Shown: positions 1-8,458 of the stretch, in pieces
Numbering within the stretch: the stretch's first letter is position 1
Layout: each line of letters opens with the position of its first letter
From: Flavobacterium psychrophilum
GTDB taxonomy: Bacteria > Bacteroidota > Bacteroidia > Flavobacteriales > Flavobacteriaceae
Assembly: GCA_945874225.1 (NCBI GenBank)
Contig: CAMCFT010000028.1
Location: 1 to 51,768 of the forward strand
DNA length: 51,768 bases
Direction of reading: 5' to 3'
Notes under the pieces: generated by a model
The model's database searches: none
Told to the model about the DNA's origin: nothing
The model's input: only the letters and a program-made list of their open reading frames with translations
Translations under genes and position numbers: made by a program

Positions 1-1
1 T

Positions 2-514
2 TTACTTTTTATTTTTCACACGAATCAAGTCCAAAGCATCATTGAAATCATCACTAAAGTCAGTATTCCTATTCCCTACTTTTGGATATTTTTGCAGGTT
101 ACAGGATTCGCTTTTATTGGTTTAAGCTCTTATATATATTGGAAATCGAAAAAAATAAGAAATAAAATCCTTTTAGAATTCTTTTATTTAATTGTATTTG
201 CAATCATTTTCAAGTCTTCGAGTTTAATTTGGGGATTTGCATTATATCATGTCTTTTGGCACAGTATTCCTTCTTTAATAGATCAAATCAAATTTTTGAA
301 TGGTTCATTTTCTATAAAACATTTTATTACCTATTGTCGTACAGCAGGAATTTATTGGCTGGTTTCAATACTTGGAATCACATTAATCTATTTTGTCGTA
401 AAAGAAGAGCAGCTCTTCAATGCCTTATTTTTCTCTTTTTTAGCTGCAGTAACATTCCCTCACGCCATAGTCATAATGAGAATGTTTCACACAAAAAAAC
501 AACTAAAAAATTAA
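2..514 (+). CDS. blh: Brp/Blh family beta-carotene 15,15'-dioxygenase, C-terminal part (5' end outside window)
   Basis: The frame is open to the left edge, so this is the 3' part of a larger gene. The first apparent start (TTG at 92) is probably internal. The protein is strongly hydrophobic with several membrane segments. It carries ALYHVFWHS, with two histidines four residues apart, and near the end FPHAIV. Both fit the iron-binding histidine pattern of Brp/Blh membrane oxygenases, which cleave beta-carotene into two retinals. In marine and freshwater Flavobacteria, blh usually accompanies a proteorhodopsin gene, so the region left of this window is worth checking for one (inference). A terminator hairpin follows directly. 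The family call rests on remembered motifs, and no N-terminal half is available to confirm it. Confidence 0.75.
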   Translation, partial: LLFIFHTNQVQSIIEIITKVSIPIPYFWIFLQVTGFAFIGLSSYIYWKSKKIRNKILLEFFYLIVFAIIFKSSSLIWGFALYHVFWHSIPSLIDQIKFLNGSFSIKHFITYCRTAGIYWLVSILGITLIYFVVKEEQLFNALFFSFLAAVTFPHAIVIMRMFHTKKQLKN

Positions 515-523
515 GGCCATAAA

Positions 524-551
524 AAAACCGAGCCATTGCTGACTCGGTTTT
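524..551. terminator. Bidirectional terminator between blh and dnaK
   Basis: Nine-base perfect arms (aaaaccgag / ctcggtttt) enclose a 10-base loop. An A-run lies on the left and a T-run on the right, so the hairpin could stop transcription from both converging genes. It is only about 10 bases past the blh stop. Confidence 0.75.
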
Positions 552-556
552 CGTAA

Positions 557-576
557 AGACGCACTGCAGTGCGTCT
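557..576. repeat. Perfect 20-bp palindrome
   Basis: agacgcactgcagtgcgtct reads identically on both strands. It sits between the terminator and the dnaK stop codon. From memory, the same core (gacgcactgcagtgcgtc) recurs between genes in many Flavobacterium genomes, so it is probably a dispersed small repeat rather than a gene-specific operator. Confidence 0.6.
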
Positions 577-586
577 CAACTTAATC

Positions 587-2476
587 TTATTTTACTTCTT
601 CAAATTCAACGTCTTCAACATTGTCTCCTTGAGCTTGTTCTCCTTGTGGTTGTTGAGCACCACCTTGAGCTTGTTCTCCTTGAGCGTACATTGCTTCAGT
701 AGCTGTTTTCCAGGCTGCATTGATTTTGTCAAGTGCAATTTGGATAGCGTCGATGTCTTGAGATTGGTGAGCCATTCTCAATTCAGTCAAAGCATATTCG
801 ATAGCTACTTTGTTTTCGTCAGTTAATTTCTCTCCAAGTTCTTTCAATTGAGATTCAGTTTGGAAAATCATTCCGTCTGCTTCATTCAATTTTTCAGCTC
901 TTTCTCTAGCGATTTTATCTGCTCCAGCATTTGCTTCAGCATCTTTTTTCATTCTTTCGATTTCTTCAGAAGTCAATCCAGAAGAAGCTTCTATACGAAT
1001 ATCGTGAGATTTTCCAGTTCCTTTATCAGTTGCAGATACTTTGATGATACCATTAGCATCAATGTCAAAAGTTACTTCAATTTGCGGAACACCTCTTGGT
1101 GCTGGTGGAATACCATCTAAGTTGAAACGACCAATAGTTTTGTTATCAGCAGCCATTGCTCTTGCACCTTGAAGAACGTGAAGTTCAACAGTTGGTTGAG
1201 AATCAGCAGCTGTAGAGAAAACTTGAGATTTTTTAGTTGGAATAGTAGTATTAGACTCAATAAGAGTTGTCATAACACCACCCATAGTTTCGATACCTAA
1301 AGATAAAGGTGTAACGTCAAGTAACAATACATCTTTTACATCTCCAGAAAGAACTCCACCTTGAATAGCTGCTCCAATTGCAACAACTTCATCAGGGTTA
1401 ACTCCTTTAGACGCTTTTTTACCAAAGAATTTTTCTACTTCGTCAGCGATTCTTGGCATACGAGTTGAACCTCCTACAAGGATAACTTCGTCAATATCAG
1501 AAACAGATAAACCGGCATCTTTCAACGCTTTGGCAACTGGTGCCATAGAACGTTTTACTAAAGAGTCAGTTAATTGCTCAAATTTAGCTCTAGTTAATTT
1601 TTTTACTAAGTGTTTAGGTCCTGAAGCTGTAGCAGTTACGTAAGGCAAGTTGATTTCAGTTTCAGCAGAAGAAGACAATTCAATTTTTGCTTTCTCAGCA
1701 GCTTCTTTCAAACGTTGCAAAGACATTGGATCTAAACGTAAATCAATACCTTCTTCAGTTAAAAATTCAGCAGCCAACCAGTCAATAATTTCGTGGTCAA
1801 AATCATCTCCACCAAGGTGAGTATCACCATTTGTAGAAAGAACTTCGAAAACTCCATCTCCTAATTCAAGAACAGAAATATCAAATGTACCTCCACCTAA
1901 ATCGTAAACAGCAATTTTTTGATCTTTTCCTTTTTTATCCAAACCGTAAGCCAAAGCTGCAGCTGTAGGTTCGTTGATAATACGCATTACTTTAAGACCT
2001 GCAATTTCACCAGCTTCTTTTGTAGCTTGACGTTGTGCATCATTAAAGTAAGCAGGAACAGTAATAACTGCTTCAGTTACTGTCTGACCTAAATAGTCTT
2101 CAGCAGTTTTTTTCATTTTTTGAAGTGTCATGGCTGACAATTCTTGTGCAGAATATAAACGTCCGTCAATATCCACACGTGGAGTATTGTTGTCCCCTTT
2201 TACAACTGAATAAGAAACTCTTTTAGCTTCTTTTGTAATTTCAGAGAAAGAATGACCCATAAAACGTTTTATGGAAGCAATCGTTTTTGTAGGATTGGTC
2301 ACTGCTTGTCTTTTTGCAGGATCACCCACTTTAATTTCGCCACCTTCAACAAATGCGATGATAGAAGGTGTTGTTCTTTTTCCTTCTGAATTAGGAATTA
2401 CTACTGCTTCACTACCTTCCATTACAGAAACACAAGAGTTTGTTGTACCTAAATCAATTCCGATTATTTTACCCAT
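587..2476 (-). CDS. dnaK: Molecular chaperone DnaK (Hsp70)
   Basis: ATP-dependent cytosolic chaperone that binds exposed hydrophobic peptide segments and cycles with DnaJ and GrpE. The 629 residues match the family length. The N-terminus has the ATPase signature [11 protein letters not shown]. Further on are [15 protein letters not shown] and [13 protein letters not shown], the second and third Hsp70 signatures. The substrate-binding domain follows from about residue 390. The tail is rich in Gln and Gly and ends VEFEEVK, typical of bacterial DnaK. No dnaJ or grpE adjoins it here. It stands alone, with a terminator after the stop. A sigma-54-like element and a direct repeat lie upstream on the minus strand. 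No CIRCE operator is visible. Identification is secure. Confidence 0.99.
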   Translation of the reverse strand: MGKIIGIDLGTTNSCVSVMEGSEAVVIPNSEGKRTTPSIIAFVEGGEIKVGDPAKRQAVTNPTKTIASIKRFMGHSFSEITKEAKRVSYSVVKGDNNTPRVDIDGRLYSAQELSAMTLQKMKKTAEDYLGQTVTEAVITVPAYFNDAQRQATKEAGEIAGLKVMRIINEPTAAALAYGLDKKGKDQKIAVYDLGGGTFDISVLELGDGVFEVLSTNGDTHLGGDDFDHEIIDWLAAEFLTEEGIDLRLDPMSLQRLKEAAEKAKIELSSSAETEINLPYVTATASGPKHLVKKLTRAKFEQLTDSLVKRSMAPVAKALKDAGLSVSDIDEVILVGGSTRMPRIADEVEKFFGKKASKGVNPDEVVAIGAAIQGGVLSGDVKDVLLLDVTPLSLGIETMGGVMTTLIESNTTIPTKKSQVFSTAADSQPTVELHVLQGARAMAADNKTIGRFNLDGIPPAPRGVPQIEVTFDIDANGIIKVSATDKGTGKSHDIRIEASSGLTSEEIERMKKDAEANAGADKIARERAEKLNEADGMIFQTESQLKELGEKLTDENKVAIEYALTELRMAHQSQDIDAIQIALDKINAAWKTATEAMYAQGEQAQGGAQQPQGEQAQGDNVEDVEFEEVK

Positions 2477-2531
2477 TTTTATTTATATTTAATTTTATTG
2501 AATACTTATTTTTACGGTTCGAGTTGCTATA

Positions 2532-2547
2532 GTCAATCTTTGTGCCA
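2532..2547 (-). promoter_or_regulatory. Candidate sigma-54-like -24/-12 element upstream of dnaK
   Basis: On the minus strand the sequence is TGGCAC-aaaga-TTGAC. The sigma-54 consensus is TGGCAC-N5-TTGCW. The spacing between the two conserved blocks is right, but the -12 GC is GA here. The element lies about 55-70 bases upstream of the dnaK start. Without expression data this is a candidate only. Confidence 0.4.
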
Positions 2548-2601
2548 ATAGAATAAACCCAAATAAATTGTCAGTTTATGTTAAAATTGGCGCAAAAAGG
2601 T

Positions 2602-2615
2602 ATGACAAGATGACA
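2602..2615 (-). promoter_or_regulatory. Direct repeat upstream of dnaK, possible activator site
   Basis: On the minus strand tgtcatcttgtcat contains TGTCAT twice with an 8-base period, about 55 bases upstream of the sigma-54-like element. That position would suit an enhancer-binding activator. No binding data are available. Confidence 0.3.
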
Positions 2616-2666
2616 TTTTAATTATGATTTGGGATTGGAAATTTGAAGTTTTGAAATGTAAAAAAT

Positions 2667-2784
2667 CCCGATAGCGCGGATTTGCAATCCGTGCCCATAA
2701 ACACAATCAAACAAAATAAAAAGCAATAATATTAAAAAAAAGGGCAGATAATGCAATAGGCACGGATTGTAAAACCCGATAGCG
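2667..2784. repeat. REPIN-like palindromic repeat, family I, copy 1
   Basis: Two inverted REP-like arms (gatagcgcggatttgcaatc... and its complement) flank an AT-rich spacer. Each arm can fold by itself, because GGATT-tgc-AATCC is a small hairpin. The right arm is worn (ggattgtaaaaccc instead of ggattgcaaatccg). The roughly 60-base spacer is nearly identical in copies 1, 2 and 4. Confidence 0.85.
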
Positions 2785-2822
2785 AACGATTTCTAATTTT
2801 CTTTAAAATGTAACGGTTTTAT

Positions 2823-2969
2823 CCCGATAGCGCGGATTTGCAATCCGTGCCCTTAAACACAATCAAACAAAATAAAAAACAATAATATTAAAAAAAAGAT
2901 CAGATAATTGCAATAGGCACGGATTGCAAATCCGCGCTATCGTATCGAGAGCTATTTTTACACATCTAA
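2823..2969. repeat. REPIN-like palindromic repeat, family I, copy 2 (best preserved)
   Basis: The left arm begins at 2823 and the right arm ends at 2942. Over about 26 bases they are perfect inverted copies. A 27-base right flank (2943-2969, gagagctatttttacacatc core) also recurs after copy 4, so the duplicated unit may be longer than the palindrome. Confidence 0.88.
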
Positions 2970-2974
2970 TCCGC

Positions 2975-2994
2975 ATAGCGCGGATTTGCAATCC
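2975..2994. repeat. Single REP arm, family I
   Basis: A lone left-type arm (atagcgcggatttgcaatcc) lies just after copy 2 and immediately before the surviving part of the SOUL pseudogene. It marks the break point of that gene. Confidence 0.75.
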
Positions 2995-2996
2995 AT

Positions 2997-3265
2997 CAGC
3001 TTACAATCAAACTAATTTACCAAAACCAAATGATTCGAGTATATCCATTATAACTTCAGAACCAGAATATGTTGCAGTAATACAGTTTGGTGGCTTTGCT
3101 TCTAATGAAAGTATTGATAAACATAGAGCTATGCTGGAAAATGAATTAAAGAATAAAGGACTTTCTTATTATGGTGATTTTCGCTTCTTGGGTTATAATC
3201 CCCCATATCAACTATTCGAAAGAAAAAATGAAGTGATTGTAGCACTGAATTGGAATTCAAAATAA
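2997..3265 (+). pseudogene. SOUL-family heme-binding protein, 3' fragment
   Basis: The reading frame continues 5' into the REP repeat, so the predicted N-terminus (from 2924) is repeat-encoded and not a real start. From about NLPKPNDSSI onward the translation resembles the C-terminal half of SOUL/HBP heme-binding proteins: EYVAVIQFGGFAS, then FRFLGYNPPYQLFERKNEV, close to the family's YDPP...RRNEV ending. Intact SOUL proteins are about 180-210 residues. Only about 85 remain, and no N-terminal half is visible upstream of the repeats. The gene was probably truncated by repeat-associated deletion. A REP arm and a second palindromic element follow directly downstream. Confidence 0.7.
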
Positions 3266-3266
3266 A

Positions 3267-3295
3267 CCCGATAGGATTTACAATCCGTGCCCTTA
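3267..3295. repeat. Partial REP arm, family I
   Basis: cccgatagg-atttacaatccgtgccc is a left-type arm with a short internal deletion. It starts one base after the SOUL fragment's stop and abuts the family II element. Confidence 0.7.
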
Positions 3296-3301
3296 AACCC
3301 C

Positions 3302-3425
3302 GCTCCGCAAAGTCTCCGACTTTGAGGATGCGTTTGTCAGTCTGTGACTGACATAAAATTAAACCCAAAACAAAGTCGGTTGGAAACCGAAAATCACTAC
3401 CTCAAAGTCGGAGACTTTGCGGAGC
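3302..3425. repeat. Palindromic repeat family II, copy A
   Basis: The 124-bp element has perfect 26-base terminal inverted repeats that start gctccgcaaagtctccgac. Inside it are smaller hairpins: aaagtc-tcc-gacttt in each arm, gtcagt-ctgtg-actgac, and cggtt-gga-aaccg. A second copy lies at 17653-17780. There is no room for a transposase, so it is a non-autonomous element. Confidence 0.88.
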
Positions 3426-3513
3426 CATAGATTGCTGATAAAAGTCTCTCAACTTTGTTTTTCTATGCAATCCCAACTTTTATTATTAATTTTAGCCCTC
3501 AAAAAAAAACCCA

Positions 3514-3948
3514 ATGGCTACATTTAGCAAACAACTTTCTTTTCGCTGGTCAGATTTAGACCCAAATTTTCACGTGCGTCACAGCGTTTATTATGATTTT
3601 GGAGCGCAACATCGTGTTGAAATCCTGGAACAATTAGGATTAACCTTGAGAGTAATGCAAAAGGAACATATTGGCCCCATATTGTTTAGGGAGGAATGTG
3701 TTTTCAGAAAAGAAATCAACCTTGCCGACGTGATCACAATGCAAACCAAAATGGCAAAAATGAATGCCGATGGTTCGCGCTGGTCTATCGTTCACGAGTT
3801 GTATAGAGAGGATGTTTTGTGCGCCGTAATCACTGTAGATGGTGCTTGGATGGATACCAAACTTCGTAAACTAGCCTCGCCGACTCCTCAAATTGTGGTG
3901 GATGCGCTAAATATTTTCCCAAAAACAGCTACTTTTATAGCTTTATAA
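3514..3948 (+). CDS. Acyl-CoA thioesterase, 4HBT hotdog family (YbgC-like)
   Basis: The 144-residue protein fits a single hotdog domain that hydrolyses acyl-CoA thioesters in the cytosol. The N-terminal RWSDLDPNFHVRHSVYYDF resembles the catalytic segment of the family (usually R..D.D..GHVNN..Y). The conserved Asp is present and a histidine stands near the usual position. The rest shows alternating beta strands (VFRKEINLADVITMQTKM, WSIVHELYRE). It stands alone between two repeat blocks, so context does not suggest a substrate. The ATG follows an A-run, normal for this organism. The family is likely; the substrate is unknown. Confidence 0.8.
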   Translation: MATFSKQLSFRWSDLDPNFHVRHSVYYDFGAQHRVEILEQLGLTLRVMQKEHIGPILFREECVFRKEINLADVITMQTKMAKMNADGSRWSIVHELYREDVLCAVITVDGAWMDTKLRKLASPTPQIVVDALNIFPKTATFIAL

Positions 3949-3958
3949 TTATACGAAA

Positions 3959-4103
3959 CCCGATAGTGCGGATTTGCAATCCGTGCCCATAAACACAATC
4001 AAACAAAATAAAAAGCAATAATATTAAAAAAAAGGGCAGATAATGCAATAGGCACGGATTGCAAATCCGCCTATCGTATTGAGAGCTATTTTTACACATC
4101 TAA
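3959..4103. repeat. REPIN-like palindromic repeat, family I, copy 4
   Basis: Left arm at 3959, right arm ending at 4076, then the same 27-base flank as copy 2 (to 4103). Arms and spacer match copies 1 and 2 with few changes (gatagtgcgg on the left, a missing gc on the right). It fills most of the 303-base gap between the thioesterase and the SulP gene. The rest of the gap holds a promoter-like site and nothing else recognisable. Confidence 0.87.
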
Positions 4104-4225
4104 GCCGTCGGTCTAAATCTATTATTGCAAACTAGGTATAAACTCCTTCCTAAAATCTTCTCATTTTACAAATTACAACTGTACATATTTTCGTATTTAA
4201 AGTGCCGATACTGACCTAAAATTTT

Positions 4226-4233
4226 TACCTTTG
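4226..4233 (+). promoter_or_regulatory. Bacteroidetes-type -7 promoter element before the SulP gene
   Basis: TACCTTTG fits the Bacteroidetes sigma-A consensus TAnnTTTG and stands 19 bases before the ATG. No strong -33 TTTG is seen at the usual distance. Confidence 0.4.
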
Positions 4234-4251
4234 GGTGTAATTTTTTGAACA

Positions 4252-5802
4252 ATGAATCGAGCAATTAAATATTACCGAATTATATGGTTTAAACACGATT
4301 TACCGGCTGGGCTTTCTGTTTTTCTGGTAGCACTGCCGCTTTGCTTGGGGATTGCTTTGGCATCGGGAGCTCCACTTTATGCCGGAATTCTTTCGGGGAT
4401 TATTGGAGGAGTAATAGTTTCATTAATCAGTGGTTCTCAACTTTCTGTTTCTGGTCCTGCTGCGGGATTGACAACTCTGGTTGCAGCTTCTATCATTTCA
4501 CTTGGTGACTACAAACTTTTTATGCTTGCTGTTATGGTTGCCGGCTTATTCCAGCTATTACTTGGTCTGTTTAGACTTGGAGCAATCGCTAATTATTTTC
4601 CTTCGTCAGTAATTAAGGGAATGCTGGCAGCAATAGGTATAATTTTGGTTTCAAAACAAATTCCTTTGGCTTTGGGTTATGACAAACCTGACTTTTGGAC
4701 CAGTGGTTTTATCCAATTATTTTCGGCAGACAACTTTTTTGGAAATATAGAAAATTTCAATCATCAAATTACCCGAGGTGCAATTCTGATTACAACAATT
4801 TCTTTAGCAGTTCTTATTATTCTGCAACAGCCTTTTGCTAAGAAACTAAAGTTCATTCCAGCTCCTTTACTTGTTGTAGTTATTGGAATTATTGTCAACA
4901 TTCTTTTTACAAATGTTGCTTCCGACTTTTCCCTAAAGCCAACCCAATTAGTAACTATTTCTTCAAATATTTTTGAAACCATTTCCTTTCCTGATTTTTC
5001 TATACTTTTTTCCACTTCTGAAATCTGGAAAGACGGAATCCTCATTGGTTTACTAGCCACGCTGGAAACTTTGCTTTGTATTGAAGCTGTTGATAAATTA
5101 GACAAGCGCAACCGAATTACTCCCGTAAATCGAGAATTAATTGCACAGGGAATTGGCAATTTGACTTGTGGGCTTTTAGGAGCCATTCCTATGACAGCAG
5201 TTGTGGTTAGAGGTGCAGCGAATGTGGATGCAGGCGCAAGAACAAAACTTTCGGCTTTCACTCACGGACTTTTTCTGCTGCTTGCGGTCTTGTTAGTTCC
5301 GTTTTTACTAAACAAAATACCCTATGCTTGTCTTGCAGCAATTCTTTTGATTACCGGATATAATTTGACAAAACCCAAATTATATCGCAATATGTGGAGC
5401 TTGGGACGCAAGCAATTTATTCCTTTTATGATTACTGTCGTTGTCATACTTTCTACTGACTTGCTTCTTGGGGTAAGCATTGGGCTTTTGATTTCAATCT
5501 ATTATATTGTTCAGAGTAATTTTAAAATAGAATATAAAATTACCAAAACAAGGCAACTGGGAATAGAAACCCAATACATAAAACTCAACCATAACGTGAC
5601 TTTTCTGAATAAAGTAAAATTGAGAAAAGCATTAGATGAAGTTCCAAAATATACTATTTTGACTATTGACGGTAGTGAAAGCCGTTTGATAGACTACGAT
5701 ATTTTAGAAATTATTAGTGAATTTCACCGAAAAGCAAAAGACAGGCATATCGAATTACACCTGATAAATATCGAAAAAGTAAGCGTGATAGCAGTTCACT
5801 AA
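4252..5802 (+). CDS. SulP family inorganic anion transporter with STAS domain
   Basis: Inner-membrane anion transporter, for sulfate or bicarbonate in characterised relatives. The 516 residues begin with a cytoplasmic stretch, then about ten to twelve hydrophobic segments with the SulP core motif SLISGSQLSVSGPAAGLTT (about residues 62-80) and the conserved LLCIEAVDKLDKRNRI and NRELIAQGIGN segments (about 280-305). The last 90 residues form a short STAS-like domain (VPKYTILTIDGSESRLIDYD). It converges on the AI-2E family gene with only four bases between the stops. The ion cannot be told from sequence. No carbonic anhydrase gene sits beside it to suggest bicarbonate. Confidence 0.93.
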   Translation: MNRAIKYYRIIWFKHDLPAGLSVFLVALPLCLGIALASGAPLYAGILSGIIGGVIVSLISGSQLSVSGPAAGLTTLVAASIISLGDYKLFMLAVMVAGLFQLLLGLFRLGAIANYFPSSVIKGMLAAIGIILVSKQIPLALGYDKPDFWTSGFIQLFSADNFFGNIENFNHQITRGAILITTISLAVLIILQQPFAKKLKFIPAPLLVVVIGIIVNILFTNVASDFSLKPTQLVTISSNIFETISFPDFSILFSTSEIWKDGILIGLLATLETLLCIEAVDKLDKRNRITPVNRELIAQGIGNLTCGLLGAIPMTAVVVRGAANVDAGARTKLSAFTHGLFLLLAVLLVPFLLNKIPYACLAAILLITGYNLTKPKLYRNMWSLGRKQFIPFMITVVVILSTDLLLGVSIGLLISIYYIVQSNFKIEYKITKTRQLGIETQYIKLNHNVTFLNKVKLRKALDEVPKYTILTIDGSESRLIDYDILEIISEFHRKAKDRHIELHLINIEKVSVIAVH

Positions 5803-5806
5803 AAAA

Positions 5807-6886
5807 TTAGTTCTCTGTTTCAGCTTCAGTATCCAACCACATCATAAAAAGTTTATACCCTATAGTAAGAATAATTGCCCCCAGAAATAATCCGATAAAA
5901 CCGTTGTAGATAAATCCGCCAATTGCTCCTAAAAAAATAACAAGCATAGGTGCTGGTGCATTTCTTCCCAATAAAATTGGCTTTAAAACATTATCTGATA
6001 CAAGAGTGATTCCCAGCCAAATTGCAAGAATTACAGCTGTGGTGGTGTCTGATACAGAAAACATATAAATGGCAACCGGAATCGCAATTGGACCAACTCC
6101 AACCTGAACAATGGCCAGTATTAAACTCAAAATCGTCCACAAACCAGCAAAGGGAACACCTGCAATAAAAAAACCAATACCAGCCATTGTTGCCTGAATA
6201 ACAGCAACTCCAAGAATACCCTTAACAACGTTTCGAATAGTAAGCACAATTATAGAAGTAAAATTTTCGTTTTGCGCACCCACTAATTTTCCAAATATTT
6301 TTTTGGTCACAACTTCAGACGAATCAGAATAAATCAATAAAACACCCGCAATAATTATCGACACAATAAAAGATATAATTCCTTTACTAAATCCGGCTAA
6401 TGCAAATAATAATATAGAACCGTATTCTTTTATCTGATCAGAATATTTCACAATTGCCTCCTGCAAATTATCAGAAGCCAGTTGCCAGAAATCAACGATG
6501 GGTTTGGCTATAGTTGGCCAGTCTGCTGTACTTCCTCCAGGTGGCGGAATCAAAGGCTCTCCAGCTTGAAATAATTCACGAAAGTGATTCACGCCTTCAT
6601 ACAATGAATACATAATTAGGCCACTCGGAATTATAATAACACTCAACATAAATAAAGTCAGCACAATAACTGCCAAAATCTTTCTGCCTCTAAAAACCTT
6701 TATAAAAAATTTATAAACGGGATAAATAGCAATTGCAATAACTACAGACCAAATCAGAATTAAAACAAAGGGTTTTAAAATATCAAAACACCACATTAAG
6801 AGCATTGACAAAACACCAAGTCGGATAATAATATCAACAATTTTTTCAAAATTAAAATTCGAAGAATTCGTTTCAGATGATTCCAT
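5807..6886 (-). CDS. AI-2E family transporter (UPF0118/PerM-like)
   Basis: The 359-residue polytopic membrane protein has paired hydrophobic segments at residues 20-60 and 70-95, a periplasmic stretch, then about five more helices. The conserved late motifs are PFAGLWTILSLILAIVQVG, LGITLVSDNVLKP and GAIGGFIYNGFIGLFLGAI, which mark this family. Members export autoinducer-2 or act as sodium/proton antiporters, and many have no known substrate. The ATG at 6886 follows an AT-rich leader shared with the divergent sdaA promoter. The family is secure; the function is not. Confidence 0.9.
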   Translation of the reverse strand: MESSETNSSNFNFEKIVDIIIRLGVLSMLLMWCFDILKPFVLILIWSVVIAIAIYPVYKFFIKVFRGRKILAVIVLTLFMLSVIIIPSGLIMYSLYEGVNHFRELFQAGEPLIPPPGGSTADWPTIAKPIVDFWQLASDNLQEAIVKYSDQIKEYGSILLFALAGFSKGIISFIVSIIIAGVLLIYSDSSEVVTKKIFGKLVGAQNENFTSIIVLTIRNVVKGILGVAVIQATMAGIGFFIAGVPFAGLWTILSLILAIVQVGVGPIAIPVAIYMFSVSDTTTAVILAIWLGITLVSDNVLKPILLGRNAPAPMLVIFLGAIGGFIYNGFIGLFLGAIILTIGYKLFMMWLDTEAETEN

Positions 6887-6957
6887 TTGTTCGATAATTA
6901 AAATTTATACAGATGTAAATATATAAAATTACAGTAAAATAATAGAACTCAATCTTC

Positions 6958-6965
6958 TATATTTG
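6958..6965 (+). promoter_or_regulatory. Bacteroidetes-type -7 promoter element before sdaA
   Basis: TATATTTG matches TAnnTTTG exactly and lies 20 bases before the sdaA ATG. Confidence 0.45.
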
Positions 6966-6984
6966 TCCTACGAAATTTACCCTT

Positions 6985-8412
6985 ATGGAAGAATGTATCT
7001 CGGTCTTTGATATGCTAAAAATTGGTGTTGGACCTTCAAGTTCTCACACGCTTGGACCTTGGCGAGCCGCCGAACGTTTTTTGGGAGAATTGCGAAATGA
7101 AAAACTGATGCATTCCATAACCAGAATAAAAGTGGATTTATACGGTTCACTTTCCCTGACCGGAAAAGGTCATGCTACTGATTTAGCCATAATGCTGGGT
7201 TTAAGCGGGCAGGATCCTGAATATATTCCAATAGAAAATATTTCAAAAGTTGTAAAATCAATCCAAGACAGCCACGAAATAATCCTCGGAAATGAAATCA
7301 CGATTCCTTTCCATTTTTTGAAAGACATTATTTTCAATAAAAAGTTTCTTCCTTTTCATGCCAATGGTTTGGCTTTTACAGGGTATACTGCGGATGACAA
7401 AGAGTACACTTCAACTTACTATTCTATTGGTGGAGGATTTGTCGTGGTAGAAGAACGAATAAATGCCAAAAAGAAAATCCAAATAAAGTGTGCTTTCCCG
7501 TTTCCTATTCAAAATGCGGATGAATTGCTAAACTACACGCTACAAGAAAACAAAAGCATTTCGGAAATTGTTTACGAAAATGAAAAATCAATGCGACCCG
7601 AAGCTGAAATTCATCACGAATTAATGCGCATTTGGAACACAATGCTCGAATGTATGTACATCGGTTGCCATTCCGAAGGCATTCTTCCCGGTGGTTTAAA
7701 CGTGCGCCGCAGAGCATTTGATATGCACCAAAACCTCATTGGCTTAGCCAATTATGATTCGCCCCAAACTTGGTTGGAACAAATTCGCCTGACAGAAGTG
7801 AAGTTTCGCCAAATCCTGAAATGGGTGTCGTGTTTTGCCTTGGCAGTAAACGAAGTAAATGCTTCTTTAGGTCGAGTGGTTACAGCTCCAACTAACGGAA
7901 GTGCAGGTGTAATTCCGGCTGTTTTAATGTATTATTTAGTCATTGAGAATCACAAAGCCGGCGAAAAGGAAATTAAACAATTTTTGATGGTTGCAGGAGA
8001 AATAGGCAGTATTTTCAAAAAAGGTTCTACCATTTCCGCAGCAATGGGAGGTTGTCAAGCAGAAATTGGAGTTTCATCAGCAATGGCTGCTGCCGCTTTA
8101 TGTGAATTAATGGGTGGAACACCTGCTCAGGTATTAATGGCTGCCGAAATAGCAATGGAACATCATCTTGGCTTGACTTGTGATCCTGTTGGTGGTTTGG
8201 TCCAAATTCCATGTATCGAAAGAAATACAATGGGAGCTATAAAAGCCATTCACGCTGCCGAATTAGCATTAGAAACCGACCCAAAAAATGCAAAAGTGCC
8301 CTTAGACAAAGTAATTGATACGATGTGGCAAACTGCCAAAGATATGAACAACAAATACAAGGAAACTTCCGAAGGAGGTTTGGCAGTGGCTGTAAATATG
8401 GCAGATTGTTAA
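6985..8412 (+). CDS. sdaA: L-serine ammonia-lyase (iron-sulfur, single chain)
   Basis: Deaminates L-serine to pyruvate and ammonia with an oxygen-sensitive [4Fe-4S] cluster. The 475 residues contain both domains of the one-chain type. The N-terminal beta domain has [20 protein letters not shown]. The C-terminal alpha domain has [15 protein letters not shown], a cysteine in [14 protein letters not shown], and the pair in [12 protein letters not shown] that supplies further cluster ligands. The length is slightly above the E. coli enzymes (about 455). The gene is monocistronic, with its own promoter-like element upstream and an inverted repeat downstream. Identification is firm. Confidence 0.96.
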   Translation: MEECISVFDMLKIGVGPSSSHTLGPWRAAERFLGELRNEKLMHSITRIKVDLYGSLSLTGKGHATDLAIMLGLSGQDPEYIPIENISKVVKSIQDSHEIILGNEITIPFHFLKDIIFNKKFLPFHANGLAFTGYTADDKEYTSTYYSIGGGFVVVEERINAKKKIQIKCAFPFPIQNADELLNYTLQENKSISEIVYENEKSMRPEAEIHHELMRIWNTMLECMYIGCHSEGILPGGLNVRRRAFDMHQNLIGLANYDSPQTWLEQIRLTEVKFRQILKWVSCFALAVNEVNASLGRVVTAPTNGSAGVIPAVLMYYLVIENHKAGEKEIKQFLMVAGEIGSIFKKGSTISAAMGGCQAEIGVSSAMAAAALCELMGGTPAQVLMAAEIAMEHHLGLTCDPVGGLVQIPCIERNTMGAIKAIHAAELALETDPKNAKVPLDKVIDTMWQTAKDMNNKYKETSEGGLAVAVNMADC

Positions 8413-8458
8413 TTTATTGAATTGACTATCCTTTATCAATAGCTAATGAATTATTTTA

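Noticed and set aside
2477..2660. CIRCE operator for HrcA upstream of dnaK
   Set aside because: No ttagcactc-N9-gagtgctaa pattern was found on either strand.
2924..3265. A 113-residue small protein starting in a repeat
   Set aside because: The first 25 residues come from REP repeat DNA. Only the C-terminal part resembles SOUL, so it is annotated as a pseudogene fragment.
2667..4103. CRISPR array from the repeated sequences
   Set aside because: The repeats are imperfect palindromes with a conserved, not variable, spacer, there are few of them, genes lie between, and no cas genes occur.
4764..5261. Minus-strand frame of 165 codons inside the SulP gene
   Set aside because: It is antisense to a complete, strongly supported transporter gene and has no recognisable protein features.
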